A DNA stretch of 64,000 nucleotides from Bog-756 sp963806455 (GTDB taxonomy: Bacteria; Actinomycetota; Acidimicrobiia; Acidimicrobiales; RAAP-2), in assembly GCA_963806455.1 (NCBI GenBank), contig CAWDXZ010000001.1, positions 434,001-498,000 on the forward strand. The letters run 5' to 3'. A program made the position numbers and the translations under genes. This document shows positions 34,751 through 42,841 of the stretch, piece by piece (position 1 is the stretch's first letter; the number at the start of each line of letters is the position of its first letter). The notes beneath the pieces are model-generated. The model did not search any database, was not told the origin of the DNA, and saw only the letters and a list, made by a program, of their open reading frames with translations.

Positions 34751-37441
34751 TCAGCCGGCCATCTGGCGCAGCATGTAGGGCAGGATCCCGCCGTGGCGGA
34801 AGTACTCGGCCTCCATGGGCGTGTCGATGCGCAGCCGCACCTCGACCTCCAGCACCCGGTCCCCGTCGACCGCCCGGACCGCCACCGTCTTCGGCGTGGC
34901 GCCGTCGTTGAGCGGTGAGAGGCCGGTGATGGTGATCACCTCCTGGCCGGTGAGGCCGAGCGTGGCGGCGCTCTGGCCGTCGGCGTACTGGAGGGGCACC
35001 ACGCCCATCCCGATGAGGTTGGACCGGTGGATCCGCTCGAAGCTCTCGGCCATGACCGCCCGGACCCCCAACAGGGCCGTGCCCTTGGCCGCCCAGTCGC
35101 GGGAGGAGCCGGAGCCGTACTCCTTGCCGGCCAGCACCACCAGCGGCACGCCCTCGTCGGCGTAGCGGAGGGCGGCGTCGAAGATCGTGGTCGGCTCGCC
35201 GTCGGGCAGGTGAACGGTGAAGCCGCCTTCGGTGCCCGGGGCCATCTGGTTGCGGAGCCGCACGTTGGCGAACGTGCCCCGTACCATCACCTCGTGGTTG
35301 CCTCGCCGCGTCCCGTACGAGTTGAAGTCGGCCGGGCTCACCCCGTGCTCCCGCAGGTAGTGGCCGGCCGGGGTCGTCGGGCTGATGCTGCCGGCCGGTG
35401 AGATGTGGTCCGTGGTCACGCTGTCACCCAGCTTGGCCAGCACCCGGGCCCCCACGACGTCGGTCACCGGTGCGGGCGCCGCCGAGAGCCCCTCGAGGAA
35501 CGGCGGCCGGAGGACGTAGGTCGAGTGCTCGTCCCACTCGAAGGTGTCGGTGGAGGGCGCCTGCACCGAGCGCCACCGCTCGTCACCGTCGAACACCGCC
35601 GCGTACCGCTGGCGGAACATGTCGGAGCTGAGTGAGGTGCGGATGGACTCGCTGACCTCCTCCGCCGTGGGCCAGAGGTCGGCGAGGTGCACCGGCTGTC
35701 CGTCGGAGCCGGTGCCCAACGGGTCCGACGTGAGGTCGATGTCCATGGTGCCGGCCAACGCGTAGGCCACGACGAGCGGGGGAGAGGCGAGGTAGTTCAT
35801 GCGGACGTCGGGATGGATGCGCCCCTCGAAGTTGCGGTTGCCCGACAGCACGGAGGCCACCGACAGGTCCCTCTCGTGCACCGCCTCGGATACGCCGTCG
35901 AGCAGGGGGCCCGAGTTGCCGATGCAGGTGGTGCACCCGAATCCGACCAGATCGAACCCCAGCTGGGCCAGGGGGGCGGTGAGCCCGGCCCGGTCCAGGT
36001 AGTCCATGACCACCCGTGAGCCCGGGGCCAGTGAGGTCTTCACCCAGCTCGGAGGGCGCAGCCCGCGCTCGACGGCGCGCCGGGCCACGAGCCCGGCCGC
36101 CACCATGACCTGGGGGTTCGAGGTGTTGGTGCAGCTGGTGATGGCGGCCACCACCACGGCGCCGTCCCCCACCCCGGTCACCCCCTCGGCCGACGGGGCG
36201 CCCTGCGGGCGCGGCTCCCGGCCGAGGGCGTCCCGGTAGGAGGCCCCGGCGCCGGCCAGGGTGACCAGGTCCTGGGGCCGGGCCGGCCCGGCGATGCTCG
36301 GCACCACGGTGGCCAGGTCGAGCTCGATGGTCTCGGAGAACACCGGCTCGACGGCCCCGGCCGTGTGGAACATGCCCTGCTCCTTGGCGTACGCCTCGAC
36401 CAGGTCCACGTGGTCGGGGTCCCGCCCGGTGAACCGCAGGTACTCGAGGGTGAGCTCGTCGATGGGGAAGATGGCGCAGGTGGCGCCGTACTCGGGCGAC
36501 ATGTTCCCGATGGTGGCCCGGTTGGCCAGCGGCACGGCGGCCACGCCGGGGCCGTAGAACTCCACGAACTTGCCGACCACCCCGCGCTGGCGCAACAGAT
36601 GGGTGATGGTGAGCACCAGGTCGGTGGCGGTGGTACCGGCCGGCTGCTCCCCGGTGAGCCGGAAACCGACCACCGGGGGTATCAGCATGGACAGGGGTTG
36701 GCCGAGCATGGCCGCCTCGGCCTCGATGCCCCCGACACCCCATCCGAGCACCCCGAGCCCGTTGACCATGGTGGTGTGGGAGTCGGTGCCGACCAGGGTG
36801 TCGCAGTATGCCCGGCCGTCGTCGGTGGCGAACACCACCCGCGACAGGTACTCGAGGTTGACCTGGTGGCAGATGCCGGTGCCCGGTGGCACCACCCGGA
36901 ACCCGTCGAAGGCCTGCTGGGCCCAGCGCAGGAGCTGGTAGCGCTCGATGTTGCGCTGGTACTCGATGTCGACGTTCTCGTCGTAGGCCCCGGGCCACCC
37001 GGACGCCTCGGCGATCACCGAATGGTCGATGACCAGCTCCACCGGGACCAGCGGGTTGATCCTGGCCGGGTCCCCGCCCAGTGCGGCCAGAGCGTCACGC
37101 ATGGCGGCCAGGTCGACCACGCCGGGCCCGCCGGTGAAGTCCTGCATGAGCACCCGCTCAGGAGTGAGGGCGATCTCTGTGGTGCCCTCGTGGCCGAGCC
37201 CGTGGCGCCCGGGGTGGTCGGCCCAGCCGGCCACGGCTTCGATGTCGGCCGGGCGCACGGCGACGCCGTCCTCGTGGCGGAGGAGGTTCTCGAGCACGAC
37301 CTTCATCGAATAGGGGAGGTGGGCCACGTCGAAGCGGTCGGCGAGGGCCATGATCCGGAAGATCTCGTAGCTGCGGGGACCGACGGCGAGGGTGGCGCGG
37401 GCGCCGAACGAGTCGGCGGCGGGAGGTGGGGATTGGGCCAT
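34751..37441 (-). CDS. acnA: Aconitate hydratase A
   Basis: 896 residues, the normal AcnA length. The three 4Fe-4S ligands are in ITSCTNTSNPQV and GCTTCIGNSGPL. DSHTTMVNGLGVLGWGVGGIEAEAAMLGQP, GSGSSRDWAAKGTALLGV and the C-terminal swivel domain are intact. It converts citrate to isocitrate in the TCA cycle. ATG 37441 (MAQSPPPAADSFGARATL) is the family start. A much longer open frame upstream is a shadow of the ABC permease. The gene stands alone, convergent with hlyIII. Confidence 0.95.
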   Translation of the reverse strand: MAQSPPPAADSFGARATLAVGPRSYEIFRIMALADRFDVAHLPYSMKVVLENLLRHEDGVAVRPADIEAVAGWADHPGRHGLGHEGTTEIALTPERVLMQDFTGGPGVVDLAAMRDALAALGGDPARINPLVPVELVIDHSVIAEASGWPGAYDENVDIEYQRNIERYQLLRWAQQAFDGFRVVPPGTGICHQVNLEYLSRVVFATDDGRAYCDTLVGTDSHTTMVNGLGVLGWGVGGIEAEAAMLGQPLSMLIPPVVGFRLTGEQPAGTTATDLVLTITHLLRQRGVVGKFVEFYGPGVAAVPLANRATIGNMSPEYGATCAIFPIDELTLEYLRFTGRDPDHVDLVEAYAKEQGMFHTAGAVEPVFSETIELDLATVVPSIAGPARPQDLVTLAGAGASYRDALGREPRPQGAPSAEGVTGVGDGAVVVAAITSCTNTSNPQVMVAAGLVARRAVERGLRPPSWVKTSLAPGSRVVMDYLDRAGLTAPLAQLGFDLVGFGCTTCIGNSGPLLDGVSEAVHERDLSVASVLSGNRNFEGRIHPDVRMNYLASPPLVVAYALAGTMDIDLTSDPLGTGSDGQPVHLADLWPTAEEVSESIRTSLSSDMFRQRYAAVFDGDERWRSVQAPSTDTFEWDEHSTYVLRPPFLEGLSAAPAPVTDVVGARVLAKLGDSVTTDHISPAGSISPTTPAGHYLREHGVSPADFNSYGTRRGNHEVMVRGTFANVRLRNQMAPGTEGGFTVHLPDGEPTTIFDAALRYADEGVPLVVLAGKEYGSGSSRDWAAKGTALLGVRAVMAESFERIHRSNLIGMGVVPLQYADGQSAATLGLTGQEVITITGLSPLNDGATPKTVAVRAVDGDRVLEVEVRLRIDTPMEAEYFRHGGILPYMLRQMAG

Positions 37442-37488
37442 GGCTCCATTCTGCTCCGGTGACGGCTCCCCGGCCACCGGCGCCGCCG

Positions 37489-38313
37489 TCAGATGCGGGT
37501 GCGGTAGCGGTGGACGGCGAGTGGGACGAGCACGACCAGGAGGCCGGCCGCCCACAGCACGGACTGGATGACCCATGTGGCCGTCGGACCGCCGATCATG
37601 AGGGCACGACAGGCGGAGACGGTCACGCTCACCGGTTGGTAGGTGGCAAATCCCTGCAACCATCCCGGCATTGAGGACACCGGCACGAAGGCCGACGAGG
37701 CGAAGGTCAGCGGGAACAGCAGGGGGAAGGAGATGACCTGGGCCACCTCGCTGTTGGGGGCCGACAGCCCGATCACGGCGAATCCCCATGAGATGGCATA
37801 GGCGAACAGCAGGATGACCAGGATCCCGGCCAGATAGGCGAGCACCCCGGTGGTGGGCCGGAACCCGACGATGAGACCGACGACGGTGATGATGACCACG
37901 GTGAGCACGTTGCGGCAGAGGTCGGCCGTGGTCCGGCCGGCCAACACCGCCGAGCGGGCCATCGGCAGGGCCCGGAAGCGCTCGATGAGCCCCTTCTGCA
38001 GGTCCTCGGCCAGCCCGATGCTGGTCTGCACCGAGCCGAAGCACACGGTCTGCACGAAGATGCCGGGCATGAGGTAGTTCACATAGGAGGTGCCCGTGAC
38101 GTGGATGGCACCCCCGAAGACGTAGACGAACAGCAGCACGAACATGATGGGCTGCACCGTCGAGAAGAACAGGGCCTCGGGGATGCGCGTGTAGCTGATG
38201 ATGTTGCGCTTGGTGACGGTCAGCGCATCGGAGAGGGCCCACCGCAGCCGGGTGCCGACCCGGTGCAACCTGGGGGTACCCGAGGCGGTGGGGGCGACGA
38301 CGGCGGTGGTCAC
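37489..38313 (-). CDS. ABC-2 type transporter permease (DrrB-like)
   Basis: 274 residues with about six membrane helices, basic at both ends (ending HRYRTRI). The segment LPGIFVQTVCFGSVQTSIGLAEDLQ is typical of ABC-2 permeases of the daunorubicin-resistance/Nod type. It works with the ATPase encoded just upstream (4-base overlap) to export a hydrophobic compound. The substrate is unknown and no biosynthesis genes are adjacent. Confidence 0.85.
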   Translation of the reverse strand: MTTAVVAPTASGTPRLHRVGTRLRWALSDALTVTKRNIISYTRIPEALFFSTVQPIMFVLLFVYVFGGAIHVTGTSYVNYLMPGIFVQTVCFGSVQTSIGLAEDLQKGLIERFRALPMARSAVLAGRTTADLCRNVLTVVIITVVGLIVGFRPTTGVLAYLAGILVILLFAYAISWGFAVIGLSAPNSEVAQVISFPLLFPLTFASSAFVPVSSMPGWLQGFATYQPVSVTVSACRALMIGGPTATWVIQSVLWAAGLLVVLVPLAVHRYRTRI

Positions 38314-39347
38314 GACGACCTCCCCGACCCGGCCGGCACGGCGGGGGCCCGGGGCCGGTCCCGCCCAACCTCGAGGGCCCCGTCGGCGGCCGAGTCGTCC
38401 TCGTCCTCAGCCCGGTGGCCGGTGAGGGCCAGGAAGACGTCGTCGAGACTGGGCTCCCGCAGGGTGAAGGCGACCGGGACGATGCCCGCCTGGTCCAGGG
38501 AACGGAGGCTGGCCATGGCCGCCTCGGGCCCCTGGTCCACCGTCACCTCGACCACCGTCCCGTTGACGACCGGCGTGTGGGGTCCGAGGAGGTCGACGAG
38601 GGCGGCGGTGCGCCGGGCGTCCTCGATGGAGTCCAGCCCCACCTCGAGGACGGTGGCACCGAGGTTGGCCTTCAGCCGGGTCGGAGTGCCCTCGGCGATG
38701 ACATGTCCGTGGTCCAGCACGACCAGGGTGTCGGCCAGCCGGTCGGCCTCCTCCAGGTACTGGGTGGTGAGCAGGACCGTCGTCCCCCCGCCGACCAGCT
38801 GCTCGATGACCTCCCACAGGTTGTTCCGGCTCTGCGGGTCGAGACCGGTGGTGGGCTCGTCGAGAAACAGGACGAGCGGGCGGGAGACCAGTGCCGCGGC
38901 CAGGTCGAGGCGACGTCGCATGCCGCCCGAATAGGTCTTGAGCGTGCGGTCGCCCGCTTCCTCCAGGTCGAACTGGCCCAACAGCTCCTCTGCCCGACCG
39001 CCCACCGCGGAACGGGGCAGGTGGTTGAGGCTCCCCACCATCTCGAGGTTCTCGCGGCCGGTCAGGTTCTCGTCGACGGCGGCGTATTGCCCGGCCAGGC
39101 CGATGAGCGTGCGTACCAGGCCGGCCTCTTTGGCCACGTCGTGCCCGAGCACCCGGGCCGTGCCGCCGTCGGCCTCGAGGATGGTGGTGAGGATCCGCAC
39201 CGCGGTGGTCTTGCCCGAGCCGTTGGGTCCGAGCAGGCCGAAGACGGTCCCCTCGACCACGTCGAAGCTCACGCCGTCGAGGGCCTGCACCCGGTGCTTG
39301 CCGGCGAAGGTCTTTGTGAGGGCCTCGGCCTCGATGGCGTGCTCCAT
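38310..39347 (-). CDS. ABC transporter ATP-binding protein (DrrA-like)
   Basis: 345 residues. Walker A is GPNGSGKTTAVRIL near residue 38, the signature is YSGGMRRRLDLA near 138 and Walker B is LVLFLDEPTTGLDPQ. The C-terminal extension (about 230-330) is the regulatory domain typical of DrrA proteins. Coupled to the permease gene. Probable role: export of a lipophilic metabolite or drug. Confidence 0.88.
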   Translation of the reverse strand: MEHAIEAEALTKTFAGKHRVQALDGVSFDVVEGTVFGLLGPNGSGKTTAVRILTTILEADGGTARVLGHDVAKEAGLVRTLIGLAGQYAAVDENLTGRENLEMVGSLNHLPRSAVGGRAEELLGQFDLEEAGDRTLKTYSGGMRRRLDLAAALVSRPLVLFLDEPTTGLDPQSRNNLWEVIEQLVGGGTTVLLTTQYLEEADRLADTLVVLDHGHVIAEGTPTRLKANLGATVLEVGLDSIEDARRTAALVDLLGPHTPVVNGTVVEVTVDQGPEAAMASLRSLDQAGIVPVAFTLREPSLDDVFLALTGHRAEDEDDSAADGALEVGRDRPRAPAVPAGSGRSS

Positions 39348-39525
39348 GGGACGGTCATCCTGTCTGATCGGTGGCGAGCCTCCCGGTCGCTGGCATCGGC
39401 CGTCGCCCCGGGGGCCGGGCGGGAGGGGGAACCCCGGCCGGTCGCATCTTACGAGACGTCGGCACCCCCCCGATCAGGGCGGCGGCACGTTCGCACGCCC
39501 GGCGCGGCGCCGGTAGCCTCGGGCC

Positions 39526-39987
39526 ATGCGACCGGGCGACTCTGCTCCCGACTTCGAGCTCCCCGACGAAGACGGCACGCCGAGACGGCTGAGCGAGCTG
39601 GCCGCCCAGGGCCCCGTCGTCCTGTTCTTCTACCCGGCCGCCATGACCCCCGGTTGCACCGCCGAGAGCTGCCACTTCCGCGACATGAAGGCCGAGTTCG
39701 AGGCGGTCGGCGCCCAGCGGGTGGGGATCAGCGCCGACCAGGTGGAGAAGCAGAAGCGGTTCTCCGACAAGCACTCCTTCGACTACCCGCTGCTCTCCGA
39801 CCCCGACGGCGCCGTCGCCACCGAGTTCGGCGTGCGCCGGCGTTTCACCAAGCTCTCACCCACCAAGCGGGCCACGTTCGTGATCGGCCCGGACCTGAAG
39901 ATCATCGACGTGATCCAGAGCGAGGTGCGCATGAACGTGCACGCCGACCGGGCGCTCGACGCCCTGAAGCAGCTCTCGGCCTCCTGA
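39526..39987 (+). CDS. Peroxiredoxin, AhpC/TSA-Bcp group
   Basis: 153 residues. The active site reads TPGCTAESCHF near residue 43, with FELPDEDGTPRRLSEL, VLFFYPAAMTPG and PLLSDPDG. It is a second, divergent copy of the Bcp type found at 30408. The Cys-Thr-Ala-Glu-Ser-Cys spacing allows an intramolecular disulfide. Reduction by thioredoxin is expected from the family. Confidence 0.87.
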   Translation: MRPGDSAPDFELPDEDGTPRRLSELAAQGPVVLFFYPAAMTPGCTAESCHFRDMKAEFEAVGAQRVGISADQVEKQKRFSDKHSFDYPLLSDPDGAVATEFGVRRRFTKLSPTKRATFVIGPDLKIIDVIQSEVRMNVHADRALDALKQLSAS

Positions 39988-40096
39988 CGGGCGGACTGCT
40001 CCGGCCGGGGATCGGCCCGGCACCGACCGTCCCTGATCGGGCATCGCTCCGATGGAAAGCTGTGGCCATGGACGCACGGTGGGAGGACCAGCCGGT

Positions 40097-40594
40097 ATGA
40101 GTCCCGTACCGGGTAGCGGCCGCGCCGAGCAGCTCGCCCAGGCCGTCGCCGAGCGGGTGGTCAGCATGGTGATGGATGCCATCGACATGGATGCGCTGCT
40201 GGACCGCATCGATGTCGACGCCGTGGTCGCCCGTGTCGACGTGGACGCCGTGGTCAACCGCGTCGATGTCGACCGGCTCATCGACCGGGTCGATGTCGAG
40301 AAGATCGTCGAGCGGGTGGACGTGAAGAAGATCGTCGAGCGCATCGACATCGACGCGGTGATGGAGCAGACGGAGCTGGGTTCGATCATCGCCCGCTCGA
40401 CCACCGGCGTGGCCTCGGAGGTGCTCGACGTCATCCGGGCCCAGGGAGTGGGCCTCGACGACTTCATCGCCCGGTGGGTCAACCGCATCCTGCGACGCCG
40501 GCCCGAAGACCTGCCGCTCGGCCCCCCCGCCCTGGTCCGGCCGGCCACCACGACCACCGTCACCACCCCGGGTCCGACAACGGGGCAGCGATGA
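40097..40594 (+). CDS. Nonapeptide-repeat protein paired with an RDD protein
   Basis: 165 residues, no named domain recognised. About residues 27-92 consist of seven tandem nonapeptides of the form R-(V/I)-D-V-(D/E/K)-x-(V/I)-(V/L)-x, such as RVDVDAVVN and RVDVEKIVE. A helical stretch (SEVLDVIRAQGVGLDDFIARW) and a Thr/Pro tail follow. Similar proteins sit next to RDD membrane proteins in other actinobacteria; the coupling here (ATGA overlap at 40591-40594) suggests they work together at the membrane. The function is unknown. ATG 40097 has GGGAGGA upstream. Confidence 0.75.
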   Translation: MSPVPGSGRAEQLAQAVAERVVSMVMDAIDMDALLDRIDVDAVVARVDVDAVVNRVDVDRLIDRVDVEKIVERVDVKKIVERIDIDAVMEQTELGSIIARSTTGVASEVLDVIRAQGVGLDDFIARWVNRILRRRPEDLPLGPPALVRPATTTTVTTPGPTTGQR

Positions 40595-41115
40595 TGGCGA
40601 GTGGTGTGCCCGACATCCGGGTCGAAGGACGGCAGGGCCATTACGCCGGCGCCGTCACCCGCCTGGTGGCGTTCGCCGCCGACGTGGGGGCGTCGTGGGG
40701 GTTGTTCACTCTCGGGGCGGCGGCGCTGGCCTTCTCGGTGCAGCTGGTCAGCGGGCACAAGTTCGTGCTCACGAACTACCAGGTCGCCTCGCTGATCGCC
40801 GCCGCCGTCTGGGAGTTCCTCTACTTCGCTTATCAGTGGTCGCTGAATGGGCGGACCATCGGCATGGCGGTGCTGGGGATCCGGGTGGTCAGAGACGACG
40901 GCGCCGCCATCGGGCCCCGACAGGCCGTGGTGCGCACCCTGGCCCTCCCGCTCAGCTTCCTCCTGCTCGGCCTCGGCTTCCTGGGCATCCTCACCAATCG
41001 CCGGCGCCGCGCCCTGCACGATCATCTGGCCGGGACGGCTGTGGTCTACTCGTGGGACGCCCGGGCGGCGCGGCTCCGCTGGCTGGCCAAGCAGGACCCC
41101 GCCGACCCGGCTTGA
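40591..41115 (+). CDS. RDD family membrane protein
   Basis: 174 residues with three to four membrane helices. The RDD signature is seen: YAGAVTRLVAFAADVGA (Arg and Asp in helix 1), a second Asp region, NGRTIGMAVLGIRVV, and the C-terminal RRRRALHDHLAGTAVV. RDD proteins are membrane proteins of mostly unknown role, some linked to ion or compatible-solute transport. Translationally coupled to the nonapeptide-repeat gene. Confidence 0.85.
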   Translation: MMASGVPDIRVEGRQGHYAGAVTRLVAFAADVGASWGLFTLGAAALAFSVQLVSGHKFVLTNYQVASLIAAAVWEFLYFAYQWSLNGRTIGMAVLGIRVVRDDGAAIGPRQAVVRTLALPLSFLLLGLGFLGILTNRRRRALHDHLAGTAVVYSWDARAARLRWLAKQDPADPA

Positions 41116-41134
41116 AGAGGTCCGTGGCCGGCAC

Positions 41135-41839
41135 ATGAGCGAGCTGTTCCCCCGGGAGGCCCGGTCGCTGGCGACCGGGGCGGTCCACCTGCCTGGGTGG
41201 TTGGACCGCGAGTCCCAGCGCCACCTGGTGCTCGCCTGCCGCGGGTGGGGGGAGGCAGCCGGGGGGTTCCGGTCGCCGCGCATGCCTCGGGGCGGCGTCA
41301 TGTCGGTGCAGATCACCTGTCTGGGATGGCACTGGGCCCCGTATCGCTACACCAGGACGGTGGCGGACGGTGACGGTCGGGCGGTGGCCCCCTTCCCGTC
41401 CTGGCTCGGGGCGCTGGCCCGTGATGGTTTGGTCGCGGCCCGGGCGGTGGACGAATCCGTCATGACGGGGGCGGGACCGTCGTCCCCGGGGCTGGATCCC
41501 GACGGCTACGAGCCTGACGTGGCGCTGGTCAACTGGTACAGGCCGGATGCCCGGATGGGCATGCATGTCGACCGGGACGAACCGAGTCCGAGTCCGGTGG
41601 TGTCGCTGAGCCTGGGCGATACCTGCGTGTTCCGCTTCGGGTCGCCGGCCGGACGCGGGCGGCCGTGGTCCGATGTCGTGCTCGAGTCCGGGGACCTCTT
41701 CGTCTTCGGTGGGCCGTCGCGGCGCGCCTATCACGGGGTGCCGAAGGTGGTCGCCGGAACCACCCCCGATGGCATCGGGCTCGACCGCGGACGGTTCAAC
41801 ATCACCGTGCGTGAGACCGGGCTCACCGAGGCGGTCTAG
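41135..41839 (+). CDS. alkB: AlkB-family alpha-ketoglutarate-dependent DNA repair dioxygenase
   Basis: 234 residues. The Fe(II) ligands are MHVDRDE (HxD near residues 148-150) and AYHGVP (His near 205). The ketoglutarate-binding arginine is in RGRFNITVRETGL. The nucleotide-flip region LVNWYRPDARMGM and VVSLSLGDTCVFRFG are typical of AlkB. It demethylates alkylated bases in DNA. It lies 90 bases upstream of the RiPP precursor, but its strong AlkB match argues that it is a repair gene rather than a tailoring enzyme. Confidence 0.88.
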   Translation: MSELFPREARSLATGAVHLPGWLDRESQRHLVLACRGWGEAAGGFRSPRMPRGGVMSVQITCLGWHWAPYRYTRTVADGDGRAVAPFPSWLGALARDGLVAARAVDESVMTGAGPSSPGLDPDGYEPDVALVNWYRPDARMGMHVDRDEPSPSPVVSLSLGDTCVFRFGSPAGRGRPWSDVVLESGDLFVFGGPSRRAYHGVPKVVAGTTPDGIGLDRGRFNITVRETGLTEAV

Positions 41840-41929
41840 CCGGACCACCGGCGCGCTCTCGGGGCAAAAATGCTGGCTAAGGCGATAAACGCGTTGGTAT
41901 GCTGCTCGCACGCTAGGAAAGGGGCAGTG

Positions 41930-42034
41930 ATGGAAACCAAGCGCAGTTACGAGAAGCCGCAGATGCAGCGTCTCGGACTCCTTCGTCGTCTGACCAAGTT
42001 CAGCCACTACCAGCCGCCGCCGCGGTTCGGCTGA
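41930..42034 (+). CDS. Precursor peptide with lasso-type leader
   Basis: 34 residues, ATG 41930 to TGA 42032, with a strong ribosome site (AGGAAAGGGG, 41915-41924). Residues 7-16 (YEKPQMQRLG) fit the lasso leader motif Y-x2-P-x-(L/M)-x3-G, which the B1 recognition domain binds. Thr22 is at the usual -2 position, so B2-type cleavage after Lys23 would release FSHYQPPPRFG, 11 residues. This core has no Asp or Glu, so no macrolactam ring can form. Ser25 and Tyr27 are hydroxyl sites for the kinase or nucleotidyltransferase. A weak -10 (TATGCT, 41899-41904) lies upstream. The size and the next two genes make a RiPP precursor likely. Confidence 0.8.
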   Translation: METKRSYEKPQMQRLGLLRRLTKFSHYQPPPRFG

Positions 42035-42079
42035 GCGGTCCATCGTCTGGTCCACGCCGATCCGATTGATGCTGCTGTG

Positions 42080-42352
42080 ATGGAACAGAACAGCGTTTTC
42101 GGACGGCGGGACCGGGTGATGATGCAACAGGTGGAGGGCGACGCGGTGCTGCTCGACATCGACAACGGCGAGTATTTCTCCCTCAACGAGGTCGGCGGCC
42201 GCGTCTGGGACCTCTGTGACGGGTCGCGATCGCTGGGCGACATCGTCGAGACGATCTGTTCCGAGTACGACGTCTCCGAGGCAACGGCCACGACTGACAC
42301 CAGCCAGCTACTGGAGAGCCTCGCAGGGGCCGGACTTGTCGTCGAGCGCTAG
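42080..42352 (+). CDS. PqqD-like RiPP recognition element (lasso B1-type protein)
   Basis: 90 residues of the PqqD fold: VMMQQVEGDAVLLDIDNGEYFSLNEVGGRVWDLCDGSRSL is the usual strand-strand-helix pattern, in which LD(I/L)..G.YF.LN..G..VW is the family core. The winged-helix part ends ESLAGAGLVVER. In lasso and PQQ pathways this domain binds the leader and presents the precursor to the peptidase. It begins 45 bases after the precursor stop. GTG 42077 is an equal start. Confidence 0.85.
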   Translation: MEQNSVFGRRDRVMMQQVEGDAVLLDIDNGEYFSLNEVGGRVWDLCDGSRSLGDIVETICSEYDVSEATATTDTSQLLESLAGAGLVVER

Positions 42353-42788
42353 CTCGCCGGCCACCTCCCGCAAGCCCCCGCCCCTGCTTCTCTTCCGTTT
42401 GGCGGCGATGGCGGTGGCCGCACCCCTGCTCATGCGGGCGGGGCTCCCGCGGGTGCAGCAGTGGCTCGAACCGCGCCACCCGCCGCACTCGCCACCGGAG
42501 GAGGCCGATCGGGTCGGTGAACAGCTGGCGGCCTGGGTCGAGAGCATCATCCGTCGGGGGCACCCGCTGGTCCGACCCGGGTGCCTGACCCGAGGGCTCA
42601 CGCTGTACTACCAGCTCCGCCGCGAAGGCATCGACGTCGCCCTGTGCTTCGGAGTCGGCCCCCATGAGGGTGACATGGCCGGCCACTGCTGGCTCGACTA
42701 CGAGGGCCGGGCCTTCCTCGAGCGGGTCGACCCGCTGGCCATGTTCACCGAAGTGGTGCGGATGTCGCGTCAGGGTGTGACCAACTGA
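42336..42788 (+). CDS. Lasso-type B2 leader peptidase (transglutaminase-like)
   Basis: About 150 residues from TTG 42336, overlapping the PqqD-like gene by 17 bases; ATG 42408 would give 126. The catalytic Cys is in RPGCLTRGLTLYYQLRREG (Cys83 from the TTG) and the His in GHCWLDYEG (His117). Asp121 or Asp132 could complete the triad. FGVGPHEGDMAGH matches the family strand before the His. This Cys protease cuts the leader after the residue following the conserved Thr. The start codon is uncertain. Confidence 0.8.
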   Translation: MSSSASSPATSRKPPPLLLFRLAAMAVAAPLLMRAGLPRVQQWLEPRHPPHSPPEEADRVGEQLAAWVESIIRRGHPLVRPGCLTRGLTLYYQLRREGIDVALCFGVGPHEGDMAGHCWLDYEGRAFLERVDPLAMFTEVVRMSRQGVTN

Positions 42789-42841
42789 GCCCGCACCATC
42801 CGCCCCCCGGGTCGATCCGAGCCTCCTACAACCTCGGCGGC

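Noticed and set aside
34751..38368. A 1205-codon frame extending aconitase upstream
   Set aside because: The added part is an Arg/Gly/Pro-rich mirror of the ABC permease gene; the aconitase family start is at 37441.
41135..41839. AlkB-like dioxygenase as a tailoring enzyme of the RiPP locus
   Set aside because: It matches true AlkB repair enzymes over its whole length, and has a gap with its own precursor promoter and ribosome site after it.
42026..42031. Arg-Phe-Gly end of the peptide as an RFamide-type amidation signal
   Set aside because: No amidating enzyme is encoded nearby and such processing is not known in actinobacterial RiPPs; the similarity is three residues.
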